Part shown: piece after piece, positions 52,611 through 61,879 of the stretch
Layout: the number at the start of each line of letters is the position of its first letter
Numbering within the stretch: the first letter of the stretch is position 1
Assembly (NCBI RefSeq): GCF_004138335.1
Contig: NZ_RYFW01000001.1
Coordinates: forward strand, 1-64,000
DNA: 64,000 nt
Source: Peristeroidobacter agariperforans
Lineage (GTDB): Bacteria > Pseudomonadota > Gammaproteobacteria > Steroidobacterales > Steroidobacteraceae
Direction: 5' to 3'
Position numbers and translations under genes: made by a program
The notes under the pieces: model-generated
Seen by the model: the letters and a program-made list of their open reading frames with translations, nothing else
Told to the model about the DNA's origin: nothing
Database searches by the model: none

Positions 52611-53579
52611 TCAATCGCGTCTTAGTTCCACAATCGCATTCGCTGTCATGTCAACGAGCCAGTCGGTGCCCTTCTGCACCATGGATCCGAGCAAGAACTC
52701 ACCGGCGATCGCGAAGGCGACAGAAAGGCCGATCAGGACGAGCCCGGAAGGCGTGAACGCCAGAAAGGCGACGAGGCACGTCTGCGCGGCGAGCGTGGAC
52801 ACGCCTCGTGCCGCCCACAAGGCCCCCGTTCGTAGCGCGGTCGACACGACTGGCTTGATGAGGGTCGTGCCCACTTCCTTGGCAACGACCTTCGCGCCGT
52901 TGCGCAGCGCCCGCTCCTGATCCTCAGCCGACGTAGAAGTCAGAAGCGTCGCGACCTCGGGGGCGAGGTCCACCGAAACACCGAAGTACTTCACTCCTTT
53001 GATATAAGCCTGCGCGCGAGCGAGCTTCGCGGGTGAAATGAGATGAGGTGCGCCGACTGGGGTGCGAAGGGCCGCCTTCGTGACGCGCTCGAGCGGCGCC
53101 CCTTGCGTAACAGGCGACCGTTCGATGAGCCCAAGGCGCAGGGCGGCTGCCCCATTGACGACGGCGATGCGGCTCGAGGGAAACATCCGGAAGTCTCGTC
53201 CGACCGTCTGCTGAATCGCCTTCTTTCCATCGATGATCGCCTGGGCGACTTGCGGATTCATCCCGCCCTTCTCGATGTACAGTTTCGTGAGCTTCTGCGT
53301 TTCGGCATAGATGTACTGTCGCTTCTCGAGAAGGAAATCCAGGACTTGCTGATTGGATTTCGCGACAGCCTTGGCGGCGTACTTGAGGTAGTGGCGCCCG
53401 CTCGCGTCCGGTTTGCCATCGGCGATGGCGTCCACACTGTGAAACGCCTCAGGCAAGACCCCAGGCACCACCACATGCGGCAGTCCGGAGCCTTCCTCGT
53501 AGGGCACCAGATAGAGCTCTTCCTCCCTGCGTGGTGCAGCCCGTAGGATCGACGGCGGTACCGTCCAGGCGTTACTCAT
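52611..53579 (-). CDS. Unknown protein with C-terminal hydrophobic hairpin (second gene of operon)
   Basis: 322 residues from the ATG at 53579, which overlaps the upstream stop by eight bases. The N-terminal 200 residues are soluble and helical (YLKYAAKAVAKSNQQVLDFL). Near residues 250-310 there is a long hydrophobic double segment (LAAQTCLVAFLAFTPSGLVL then IGLSVAFAIAGEFLLGSMV) that resembles a membrane hairpin such as those of pore-forming toxins or immunity proteins. No family is recognised. Confidence 0.55.
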   Translation of the reverse strand: MSNAWTVPPSILRAAPRREEELYLVPYEEGSGLPHVVVPGVLPEAFHSVDAIADGKPDASGRHYLKYAAKAVAKSNQQVLDFLLEKRQYIYAETQKLTKLYIEKGGMNPQVAQAIIDGKKAIQQTVGRDFRMFPSSRIAVVNGAAALRLGLIERSPVTQGAPLERVTKAALRTPVGAPHLISPAKLARAQAYIKGVKYFGVSVDLAPEVATLLTSTSAEDQERALRNGAKVVAKEVGTTLIKPVVSTALRTGALWAARGVSTLAAQTCLVAFLAFTPSGLVLIGLSVAFAIAGEFLLGSMVQKGTDWLVDMTANAIVELRRD

Positions 53580-56430
53580 TGACGAGCTCACAGCGAGAGA
53601 AAAGATCGGCGTCCGAGAGCGAGAGATACGGGGCCGCTTTCTCACCGTTCAACGTCACGACGATTAACACGGCGTCGCCCGAGGCGCTCACTTCGTCGAC
53701 GGGCATCTTGAATGAGCTGCTCGCATCGCGAAGGTGCCATCCTTTTGTCGGCAGTGCCTCCCCTGAGAGGATGAACGTGATGAGGAGGCGAGAGGGTCCC
53801 CGGCGCACGAATCGAGCGAGCGTGCGGCCATCTTGGGCCCCACTCCGAGCGAGGCCAGCCGCCGACATCAGCAGCGCGGCACGCCCCCGAGTGAGTTCGA
53901 TGTCCGCGGACTTCGTGTTCGTCTCGAGCGTGCGCATTTGCAGCGCGAAGTCTTCCAGTCCGTCTCGCGCGCCCAACTGACAGTCCGCGTACAACGCGCC
54001 GGAATCGTACGCGAACGTCATCTCCTGGATGATCGGCTGGTTCGTTCCCTCGAACGCCGCTAGGGCCTGCATGTCGAGTGTCCGAGCCGCCACCGCGTCC
54101 ATCGTGGCACGCTCGGTTTCGACGCTTGCGAGCATCACCGTTGGACTCTTAGCTTCTGCGGATACGGCGAATTTGGCGGGCGCGAAGATCGCGGCGTTGA
54201 ACTTCAACAGCGGCTTGGACTCCGGCTTCATAGGCAGCGTCGCCTTCGCAAGTGCAGGCGCCTCCCCGCGGGCGACCTCGTAGTCGGCAGCGATCGCCTC
54301 GCGTAGGCTTCGCGTGACCTCCGCGCCAAGCTCCGCGCGGCGAGCCGGGTCAATGTCGAATCCATACTGCGCATTGGCGAGGTAGTCCCCCATCGCCTGC
54401 ATCTCCTCGGCCGTTTTGCGGAACGTTCGTCTCACTCGAAGGCCGGTACCTTCGATCAATTCGGGACCTGCCTCGACGACGCACGAAAAATCGCTTAGAT
54501 ATAGGGCGCTTCGATACTCATTCATCAGCCTGAAGATGAGAATGTTGAGCGTCCTGCCGGTGTTGATGTTCGAAACCTTGTAGGAGGTGGAGTCGCTCAG
54601 GCTCTCCTTGATGCTCGAACTCATCGAGACATTCACCTCCTGACGGCGCTTGGAGGTGATCTCACTCGAGGCGCGTTGGACCGCCCGGTTGAGCGTTCTC
54701 GCGACATCCCGCGTGCGCTGGGTCTGTGAAAAGCTCGCGCCACCCGAGACCATTCCGCCGTAGGAGCCGGACGCCTCAGCGCTCATCGTTCGAGTCTTCT
54801 CAGCTTCCTTGGTTATCTCCGACTCGAAGGTCGACTCGAAATCCTGGCGCGTGACCGTGTTGAGCTCCAGGATCGAGCCGCTGCTCTCGGTTCGTGAGTT
54901 CTCCTTGCTGACCGAGCGCGTGATGGTGACCGATCGCTCCTCACCGGGCGCGAGTGGAATATTTGCAGCGAGCTCTCCCAAGCGCACGCCCTGCCAAGCA
55001 AAGCGATAGGTCAGTTGTTCGTTGACGAATATGGAGGGTGGCGCGCTCGGCAGGATGGCCGGTAGCGGGCGGAAATAGAAACGATAGCCGCGCACGATGG
55101 GATTGCCGTGCAACGTATCCTCGAGCGTCGGAATGCCGACGACACATCGACGTCGGTAACCTTCATCCCGCGCGCACTGCTCGACGACCTCGGCAAGGGT
55201 GCGACCGTCCTCAGCGACGAAACCATCCGCCGTCGATCGCATCATCGCCACATCGAAACCATCCGCTTGGTACTGCGCCACGGCCTCCACCCACGGGTCC
55301 CAATCGGGTGTCACGCGTTCGTAATACTGAAAGACGTGCGTGTTCAGCTGCCTTCGGCGCTTTTTCTTTCCGTACCAAGTGTAACCATTGTGATGCGTCG
55401 TCCACCAGGAGGCGCTTTTTGGATACTTATAATTGAGCGCGCCTGGCTCGAGCGAGACCTTCTGGGGCTGCGCACTGCCATCGTGAAAGTGCTCGACAGT
55501 CATCTTCTCGGTGATGAGTTCGTAGCGTAGCGAGGCCGCGCGGTCACGTAGGACATCCGCCATTCCGAGCAACTCCTCGTTGGAGGCGAGCTCGACGTAG
55601 CGCTGGGAAATCTCGGCCCAGGCCTCCGAGGACAAATTCTCCTTGACCGCGGCGTCGAGCATGCCCTGGGCCGCGCCGCGCCGCGCTGTCGCCGTCGCGT
55701 TCTTGATGGAGAAGCGATTCCACTCGCGGATGATGTGCGCCGCCGCCGCATCGACCTCGTCCATGGCGGAAAAACTGCGCACCGCCTCCGTCGCCGCCGC
55801 CTGAATGCCCTCGGGCTTCAGCGCGACGTACACCTGCTGCAGCCCCCGCACGCGTGTCCAGGAATCCACGTGCGCGGAGTGACTCGGATCGCGCAGGGCA
55901 TCATCCCTGAAGTACTCGACCTTGCCATGCACCGACAGACCAAAGGGAAGGAAATAGCGGTCGATGGACGCGGTCGGAAGGCGCAGCACGCACACGGTGC
56001 CAATTCCCTTGAGGTCGACGTGGCGCTTGGCGTACGGGGCCCTCCGTGCGGTGAGCCCCTCCACGCGAATGGGAAACTTCTTCTCCGCGATTTGCTTCTG
56101 AACGCCTTCGGACACGGCGACCACGCTTGCAAGATCGGGAAGGAAGATCTGCTCCCCAGGCAGCATCACTGCCCGATCCTCCTTCGCGACGGTCACCCAG
56201 TGCGTCATGAAGTGTCGCTGCAAGTATTCGCCGGGCAAGTGCCCATCCGCGGCGCTCAGCGCGGCAGCCGCCGCCTTATCCACAAAGGGTCCAACGACGT
56301 CCCGCCAGGGAACATCCACGAACTTGCTACGCTCGAAGTGAAATCCCGTCGACATGCTCTCGAGCGACGTGGGACCGCCCAGGGCCATCACGTCGGCGAG
56401 TTCGGAGGACAGGCGCATCATATCCATCAT
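53572..56430 (-). CDS. Large uncharacterised protein, 952 residues (first gene of operon)
   Basis: Start chosen at the ATG at 56430; AAGGAG is only three bases away, so the ATG three bases on may be used. There is no signal peptide. The middle (about 480-650) is distinctive: LAPGEERSVTITRSVSKENS, a long Ser/Thr/Glu-rich helical stretch (SEITKEAEKTRTMSAEASGS) and repeats rich in Ser and Thr such as NVSMSSSIKESLSDSTSYKV, which resemble shaft or self-associating segments. A conserved-looking RTLNILIFRLMNEYRSALYL follows. I know no matching family. Length, repeats and the two membrane-type partners could fit an injection, toxin or surface complex, but this is inference. Confidence 0.6.
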   Translation of the reverse strand: MMDMMRLSSELADVMALGGPTSLESMSTGFHFERSKFVDVPWRDVVGPFVDKAAAAALSAADGHLPGEYLQRHFMTHWVTVAKEDRAVMLPGEQIFLPDLASVVAVSEGVQKQIAEKKFPIRVEGLTARRAPYAKRHVDLKGIGTVCVLRLPTASIDRYFLPFGLSVHGKVEYFRDDALRDPSHSAHVDSWTRVRGLQQVYVALKPEGIQAAATEAVRSFSAMDEVDAAAAHIIREWNRFSIKNATATARRGAAQGMLDAAVKENLSSEAWAEISQRYVELASNEELLGMADVLRDRAASLRYELITEKMTVEHFHDGSAQPQKVSLEPGALNYKYPKSASWWTTHHNGYTWYGKKKRRRQLNTHVFQYYERVTPDWDPWVEAVAQYQADGFDVAMMRSTADGFVAEDGRTLAEVVEQCARDEGYRRRCVVGIPTLEDTLHGNPIVRGYRFYFRPLPAILPSAPPSIFVNEQLTYRFAWQGVRLGELAANIPLAPGEERSVTITRSVSKENSRTESSGSILELNTVTRQDFESTFESEITKEAEKTRTMSAEASGSYGGMVSGGASFSQTQRTRDVARTLNRAVQRASSEITSKRRQEVNVSMSSSIKESLSDSTSYKVSNINTGRTLNILIFRLMNEYRSALYLSDFSCVVEAGPELIEGTGLRVRRTFRKTAEEMQAMGDYLANAQYGFDIDPARRAELGAEVTRSLREAIAADYEVARGEAPALAKATLPMKPESKPLLKFNAAIFAPAKFAVSAEAKSPTVMLASVETERATMDAVAARTLDMQALAAFEGTNQPIIQEMTFAYDSGALYADCQLGARDGLEDFALQMRTLETNTKSADIELTRGRAALLMSAAGLARSGAQDGRTLARFVRRGPSRLLITFILSGEALPTKGWHLRDASSSFKMPVDEVSASGDAVLIVVTLNGEKAAPYLSLSDADLFSRCELVNE

Positions 56431-57350
56431 GGACTCCTTACACTTTCCACCACTGCGCACCGAAACAGCGCGGCCCACTGGCGCACTTTTGACGCACACA
56501 CGCAGGTCGTCTTGCCATCGCGGCCAAGACCGGCGACCACCGGTTCGCTCATAACGAACCTGGCTGCGCGCCCGTCAAAAGCTCAGTGTCGAGTGACCGT
56601 CCCGTCGCCCTGGCTGCTCCCGATGTCGGTCGGACTGAAGTTGCACCTCAGTCACTTTCCGTGCATCCGCTGTATATTTTTCGACAGCCTCGTTGCCTCC
56701 GATCATGAAATAACTTCTCGGTCCTGTCCATCCTGCAGCTGCGACTTGTAAGAAGATCCGTCAATCTCTCTTGTTTCTTTCTCAACGGTCGTTGTCATGC
56801 CGTAGAAACATTCGTCTCGAGGATCGGGCGTGAGGGACCTGTGACGCCGGGCGTGCTGGCAATCGGTGATCGGCCGTCGCTGCTGTTATAACTTTGCCTG
56901 CGAGGCAACGAAGCGGCGGGGAGCGTTTTTGTTATTAACGCTTGTTTCAACACAGCGCACGTGGCCGATGACCACGGTGCTCACTCAAGCCGGTTTGGAT
57001 GGATCCGATTCGGAGGCGTCGACAGGCGGCGCCCGCGACTGCACCTGGCACCATTGGTGAAAGGACGATCGGTATGTCGGTAGCTCAAGAGAAACAGCTC
57101 CGCTGGTTTACCAACGTGGTGCGCCCGATCACCAACCGGGCGAACTCTTTTTGTTCTTATGATCAGGATCTTAGCGCGTCACCCGCTGTCATCGAGGAGT
57201 GCACTGATTCTAGATGTTCCTATGTTGTTTTGATCAAAGGTCCCCCGGCGGCCCCCAGGGCGCCGGTCCCGCCCCGACGAGGTCCGTGCGCCGTGCGTCG
57301 CCGTCGGCCGATCGCGCCGGGTCGCACCATCGGTCCACGGTGAGCACGGC
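56431..57350. other. 920-base gap between divergent operons
   Basis: No supportable gene. It should hold the promoter of the three-gene operon on the minus strand and that of the winged-helix gene on the plus strand. Several AT-rich patches (for example TTTTTGTTATTAACGCTTG near 56927-56945) contrast with the GC-rich surroundings. No repeats were noticed. Confidence 0.4.
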
Positions 57351-58043
57351 ATGAAGACGGTTTGGTCCAAGATGCCGTCCCGCTGGATCCGCGACGGCGC
57401 CTTGCACGCGTTTCGCGCGAACGCGGGCAGCGGCGATGCGGCCGCGCTGAAGCTCTACATGGCCCTGGCGATGTTTGCGGGCTTCCGCGCCACGCCGACC
57501 GCGCCGGTGGCCGGCGCCGTGCGCTTGTCCTTCTCCGATCTGGAACAGCTTTGTGACATCTCACGCCGCTACATCGCCCGCGGCCTGCGCCGATTGGAGA
57601 CGACAGGGCACATCAGCATCCATCGCGTCGGCCGGGCGCATCGCTACGTGCTCTCTAACTACGAGGCGTGCGGCTGGGCGAAGCTGCCGCGCGCCCATCT
57701 GCTCGAGGACCAGCGATTCCGGGGCGTCGGGATCCGCGGCGCGCGGCAGTTGGACGCGCTGAAGCTGTACCTCGCGCTCGTGAGCTTCCGGGCCAACGAC
57801 TCGTCACATGCGCTGCTGTCCTACGACAAGATCGAGCACTACACCGGCATCGGGCGCCCTCACATCCGGCGCGCGATCGATGTGTTGTTGAATTATGAGT
57901 GGGTGTCGATGCGTTCACACACGCCCGAATCGCGGCCTCAGCAGCCGATGAATATCTATGTGCTCCGAGGCGATTTCTGGGGACGCCGGCCAGGAAACTA
58001 CATCCGCGCCACCGCCTCGACGGTGCGGCGCGACCGCCCCTAA
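57351..58043 (+). CDS. Duplicated winged-helix protein (plasmid replication initiator-like)
   Basis: 230 residues with two homologous halves. Half 1: AALKLYMALAMFAG, LSFSDLEQLCDISRRYIARG, LRRLETTGHISIHR, RYVLSNYE. Half 2: DALKLYLALVSFRA, LLSYDKIEHYTGIGRPHIRR, AIDVLLNYEWVSM, NIYVLRGDFWGR. Each half is a winged helix in which a recognition helix follows an LxxxxGIxR turn. Plasmid Rep proteins of the RepA/RepB type are built this way, so a role in DNA binding at an island origin or promoter is reasonable. A half copy exists at 10579. Confidence 0.65.
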   Translation: MKTVWSKMPSRWIRDGALHAFRANAGSGDAAALKLYMALAMFAGFRATPTAPVAGAVRLSFSDLEQLCDISRRYIARGLRRLETTGHISIHRVGRAHRYVLSNYEACGWAKLPRAHLLEDQRFRGVGIRGARQLDALKLYLALVSFRANDSSHALLSYDKIEHYTGIGRPHIRRAIDVLLNYEWVSMRSHTPESRPQQPMNIYVLRGDFWGRRPGNYIRATASTVRRDRP

Positions 58044-58353
58044 GCGCTGCCGACCCAAGATTCCATTCAAGCGGCGGCCCTAGATGAGCGTGCAACGGCG
58101 CGACGAGCGATCGGCCTCTTGCGCCTGCCCAGACCGCCCTGCGCCACGCCGGGTGTCTCCGACACGGCCACCGCGTACCGGGCCAGGCGGCGCGCTGACG
58201 GAATCTTGCCGACTTCTCTCAATGATCGCGGCCTAGCACACGGGCGCTCGTCGGTGGGCGCGTTTTGGTGGTGATTTCCTCACTCGAACCGCGCCCCGGG
58301 TCGAACCAACGCGCCTCATGATGTGTTCCACCCCAGGACGGCACGGTGATGCG
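58044..58353. other. Intergenic before the zinc-finger/ligase pair
   Basis: No supportable gene. CCCAGGACGGCACGG precedes the Met start of the zinc-finger gene by few bases. Nothing else was identified. Confidence 0.3.
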
Positions 58354-58539
58354 ATGACCAAGTTGACTGATCTCACGCGCGGCATTGTCGGGCACGCGGC
58401 CGAGGGCGATGCTCAAGACGAGGCCGACGAGTACGAGGTGTGCCCGGTCTGCGGTGAAGCCTTTGATCGACGCCTTCTGCAAGAGGCGATGTACCACTTC
58501 GAGAGTGACAACCACGAACGATTGCATACGTGGCATTGA
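58354..58539 (+). CDS. Small zinc-finger protein upstream of DNA ligase
   Basis: 61 residues from the ATG at 58354; a longer frame from 58318 is possible. EVCPVCGEAFDRRLLQEAMY then HFESDNHERLHTWH has a CxxC pair and a trailing His cluster, a single zinc ribbon or C2H2-like finger. The acidic stretch AEGDAQDEADEYE precedes it. It ends nine bases before the ligase start, so it is co-translated with it. Such tiny fingers next to LigD-type genes may guide ligase or nuclease to DNA; not tested. Confidence 0.6.
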   Translation: MTKLTDLTRGIVGHAAEGDAQDEADEYEVCPVCGEAFDRRLLQEAMYHFESDNHERLHTWH

Positions 58540-58547
58540 GGTGTACT

Positions 58548-59552
58548 GTGGCCCGCCTCCCGTCGAGACCTCGCGCGGCGCCGATGCCGTCGTTCATTCC
58601 GCCCATGAAGGCGGAACCGGTCGATACTCTGCCGCGGAACAAGCGCAATGAGACGATCTGGGGCTACGAGCCAAAGATTGATGGTCATCGATTACAGATC
58701 CTCAAGAACGGCAACAGTATTCGGATTCGGACACGGAATGACCGTCAACCGTTGATCGATGTGCGTGCGATCGCGGCCCACGCAGCCCGACTGGCCGCGC
58801 CACAAGCCATCCTCGACGGTGAGGGTGCCGCCGTCGATGCGTCGGGGCGCATTCGTTGGGACGCCCTCGACCGCCGGGATGCCCACATCCCGGTCGTCTT
58901 CTTTGCTTTCGATCTGCTGTATCTCAACGGTCGTAGTCTGCTCACGGAACCGTTATCTCAACGCCAGGCGCTGCTCGCCGACGTGATTGCAGGCTCGGGC
59001 CTGCAGCGGTGCACCGCGCTGCCGGGCACCCTCGCCGAGATCACTCGCGTCGTCAAACGCATGGGGCTCGAGGGCATTGTCGCGAAGGATCAGCGCTCTG
59101 CCTATCGTCCCGATCGTCGGACGCTCGAGTGGCAGAAGAAACGCTTTAATTTGCAGCAGGAGTTTGTGATCGGCGGCTATCGCCCCAACGGAAACGATCG
59201 CGTCGACGCCTTGATCGTCGGGGTCTACAAGGACTCGGCGCTGATGTTTGCGTCCAAGGTACGCGCGGGGTTGGACAAGACCAACCGCGGGCCGCTGCGC
59301 CAGGCGTTGCAACCTCACGAGGTGGCGCGTTGCCCCTTTGGCGATCTGCCGACGCACCAACGACGCGGGAAGACGTCGTGGGACAGCGGTGGCGTGTCTG
59401 CCGAAGAGATGCATGAAATCCACTGGGTGCGGCCGCGACTGCTGGCAGAAGTTAAGTTTCTGCACTGGACCGAGAGCGGTCGACTTCGCCATCCCGCCTT
59501 CATTCGAGTGCGAAGTGATAAGCCGGCCACTGAGGTCGTGAGAGAAACATGA
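58548..59552 (+). CDS. ATP-dependent DNA ligase (LigD-type, stand-alone)
   Basis: 334 residues with a GTG start (58548) preceded by GAGG; a Met start at 58584 would still leave the domain intact. The adenylation domain begins FIPPMKAEPVDTLP; the nucleophilic Lys is in GYEPKIDGHR (KxDG). LDGEGAAVDASGRI, VVFFAFDLLYLNGR, LEGIVAKDQRSAYRPDRRTL and LEWQKKRFN complete motifs III-V. An OB-fold domain follows (EFVIGGYRPNGNDRVDALIV). It lacks the polymerase and nuclease domains of full LigD. It seals nicks or breaks with ATP and may serve island recombination or NHEJ-like repair. Confidence 0.88.
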   Translation: MARLPSRPRAAPMPSFIPPMKAEPVDTLPRNKRNETIWGYEPKIDGHRLQILKNGNSIRIRTRNDRQPLIDVRAIAAHAARLAAPQAILDGEGAAVDASGRIRWDALDRRDAHIPVVFFAFDLLYLNGRSLLTEPLSQRQALLADVIAGSGLQRCTALPGTLAEITRVVKRMGLEGIVAKDQRSAYRPDRRTLEWQKKRFNLQQEFVIGGYRPNGNDRVDALIVGVYKDSALMFASKVRAGLDKTNRGPLRQALQPHEVARCPFGDLPTHQRRGKTSWDSGGVSAEEMHEIHWVRPRLLAEVKFLHWTESGRLRHPAFIRVRSDKPATEVVRET

Positions 59553-59683
59553 GCCACCGGCCGCCGGTGAAGCTGACTTGGCGGACCTCCACCGGCAACC
59601 TGTGCCCGGCACGCCCGCCCCCTTCACCTCAATGAATTATTAGTGCGCGCTTCCGGAAAGGACTGCACGAGATCCGCAAATCC

Positions 59684-59953
59684 ATGGGTGTTCTCGCTCA
59701 AGTCCTCGAGCATCTGGGTGAAGTACAGCGTCAAGTGTTCCGCCGGAATACATTGCAAGGCGAGCTGCAAGGTCGTTTCGTCGAGCGCGCGCTCACGCAC
59801 CGTGTGGCGCACTATCATGACGAGCGTAATCATCAGGGGTTACAGAATCGCCCACTGAAGTGTTCCGATGGCCCCTTCAAGCCAGGTGGTCGAGTAGAGC
59901 GCCGGGCAAGACTCGGTGGAATGCTCAACTACTACCACCGCGCCGCCACCTGA
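59684..59953 (+). pseudogene. Transposase/integrase remnant, C-terminal part
   Basis: The frame contains FVERALTHRVAHYHDERNHQ followed by GLQNRP and, at the end, RVERRARLGGMLNYYHRAA. This is the last portion of an integrase-core transposase (the ERNHQGL and LGGLLxYYHRxA signatures). The catalytic part is lost. It looks like the missing end of the transposase whose N-terminal debris is at 50330-50850. Confidence 0.65.
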
Positions 59954-60033
59954 TCGACGTCGATCCTGTTTCTGGATAATTCGCCAGCCTCGACGATCTT
60001 CATCAGCACGGTCCGCGAGTTCGAAGCGACCCC

Positions 60034-60225
60034 TCACTCCCTTATCGACTCTTTGCCTGTGATTGCATCGTAGTAGGTCGCTTCACGGCGAAAAACGTCA
60101 CGATCGAGCGGCATCAACACCTCATCCAGCAGCGTGTTGAACGGCTGCGCGGGCAAATCGCCGAGATCGGATTTCTTCCAGGGCACCACGTACATCACTT
60201 TGGGCAGTTCGCGGTTACCCGCCAC
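60034..60225 (-). pseudogene. C-terminal fragment of a conserved hypothetical protein
   Basis: 63 codons reading LPKVMYVVPWKKSDLGDLPA, then QPFNTLLDEVLMPLDRDVFR, a block typical of the end of an uncharacterised gammaproteobacterial exported protein. Upstream in the same frame the reading continues (RLHLDTTTVAGNRELP) to a TAA at 60268-60270, the stop of the secreted-protein gene. So the piece lacks its proper beginning, or one stop codon separates two parts of a single gene. Confidence 0.5.
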
Positions 60226-60267
60226 GGTCGTTGTGTCGAGATGGAGTCGATCGGGCTGCTCGCTCGC

Positions 60268-60615
60268 TTAAGGCGGAAAACCGAAGCTGCATTTGCATCG
60301 GCTCATGTCTGCAAACACCCGGAGTTTTCCGGTGGCGTCGCGACGCTCGACCAAGTGACACGCCGAGGCGATGAGTGTCAGCCACGCTTCCTTGCCCGTG
60401 TACTCCCCGCGAGGCAGCGGGCCAACCATCTCATTCCCGCATGTGCCGGGGTCGGCCGTATAACCTGTGAACAAGAGAAGGCTGCTGGAGTGCTGGCCGG
60501 CCGGAGCGACGCCCGCGCGCAAGTCGAAGCGCTTTTCCTCGGTAGCGCTGGCGGGTGCCATTGATCCGACGATGAGCCCGCAAGCAGCGAGCATAGAGAC
60601 AAGGGTACACGTCAT
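60268..60615 (-). CDS. Small secreted protein, unknown function
   Basis: 115 residues from the ATG at 60615. The signal peptide is MTCTLVSMLAACGLIVGSMA with cleavage near APASA; a Cys in AAC could also make it a lipoprotein. The mature part has several Cys (DPGTCGNEMVG, IASACHLVERR, SRCKCSFGFPP), which suggests disulfides. No family is recognised. The longer frame to 60753 would put extra residues ahead of the signal peptide and is less likely. Confidence 0.5.
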   Translation of the reverse strand: MTCTLVSMLAACGLIVGSMAPASATEEKRFDLRAGVAPAGQHSSSLLLFTGYTADPGTCGNEMVGPLPRGEYTGKEAWLTLIASACHLVERRDATGKLRVFADMSRCKCSFGFPP

Positions 60616-60951
60616 GATGCGTCTGCAGTCGTTGATGACGACACAATAGACCGCCCAAGCTGTTCGCTTGAAACTGGCAGTACGATGGAGACCGGTCATC
60701 TCAGTGACTTTATCCTCCGCTGCCGTAGCTCGAGCGAACGCGGGGTTGATCAAGCGTAGTTAAACGGTCGAACCTTCATCGGCGCTATTCATCGCGATGA
60801 ATGGAATGCACCCGAAGCTTCTAGGGGTGAAGTCCGAAAGGAAGCGACTGTCGAGGTCGGCAAGCCCGCGATGCTGAAAGAAGAGAAAGACGGGCTCGGT
60901 GGGATTAACGATTAACTGCGCGCCCAACGTGGTCCAGCTCGACATTTGGGT

Positions 60952-60985
60952 AAAGCCCTGCAATCCCAGCAGGGCTTTTCTTTTT
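60952..60985 (+). terminator. Rho-independent terminator
   Basis: AAAGCCCTGC and GCAGGGCTTT form a perfect 10-bp stem with a 7-base loop (60952-60978), followed by TCTTTTT. This is a textbook intrinsic terminator on the plus strand. The transcript it ends is unclear; an open but start-less plus frame (ending KDGLGGIND, TAA at 60913-60915) lies just before it. Confidence 0.8.
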
Positions 60986-61876
60986 GACGACTTACTCACT
61001 TAAGAAACTTCATTTGCGGCGCAGGCCGAGTGAGGCTATAAGCGGCCAAGGCGACTGGGTTCTCGAACGCGTGATGCGGGCGAGGCCGCCGACAAGGCGA
61101 AGTTTGATGATGTCCTGCGGCGGATGCTCAGCACGCCTCCGCCGCCGCAAGACGCGCAGGTGGAAATGCCAAGCCAAGAGGAAAATCGCGCCGGACTAAG
61201 TAGCGTCCCGACTCGCCCGGCTCGCCCGGCTCGCCGTTAGATGGAGGAGGGAGCCGCGCGCATGGAGTGGTGTATATCGCCATGGTTGAGGCTTACCGCT
61301 CGGGCCAGTGCCACGGCGGAAAGGCTGCTCTCGTGCGCCAGAAGCCGCCTCCAGCAACGTTCGATAAGGTCGTGCGCCATATCCTCCAGCATCGCGGCGC
61401 TTAGGCGGAAGGCTTTCTTCAGGCGGCTCCCGTCGCTCATAAGTCAGCAGTCGCTTTGTAGGGTCGTCATCGTCAAATTCGACGAGTGAGCTTTGTGCCT
61501 GAAGCGTAGTTAGCCAGCTCGATGGTAATGAACGCGGCATGTAAGAGCAGGCAGGAAAGTCAAGCATGCGACAAGAGTTAGCCGTGCGTTAGTCATTATT
61601 CTCTCCTCCTCTTTCTCGAGGGCATGCACGAACCATTCCATCCTTTCTCGCCAATGGCTTGGCTTCCGGCTATCGGGAATTGTAAAGGCGACCTACACCT
61701 CTTGGTGTGTGCCCTGGGGGCGTGTTGTTAGCGCGAGGCAAGATCCATTGTGCAAAATGACGCCTCTGATCAGCCTCCCGTTGGCGTGAAATGCGCTGAT
61801 CTCCTGAACCCTCAATTGACTCCCGCGTAGCTCATGACACTATCAAGTAGCCCGACATACTTTACGGGAGAGTGTC
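60986..61876. other. Mostly non-coding stretch with possible gene fragments
   Basis: No confident gene. A plus frame near 61075-61210 reads AGEAADKAKFDDVLRRMLST then PPPPQDAQ, like the end of a small conserved protein, but lacks a start. A minus frame at 61237-61440 (start MSDGSRLKKAFRLSAAMLED) is protein-like but unrecognised. The promoter of the small gene at 61877 lies at the right end. Confidence 0.35.
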
Positions 61877-61879
61877 ATG
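61833..61879. promoter_or_regulatory. Inverted repeat enclosing the precursor gene's ribosome site and start
   Basis: CATGACACT (61833-61841) and AGTGTCATG (61871-61879) are perfectly complementary over 9 bases. The right arm includes the ATG, and GGGAG (61866-61870) lies in the loop. It may be an operator or an mRNA hairpin that limits translation. TTGACT at 61816-61821 could be the -35 of the promoter. Confidence 0.5.
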
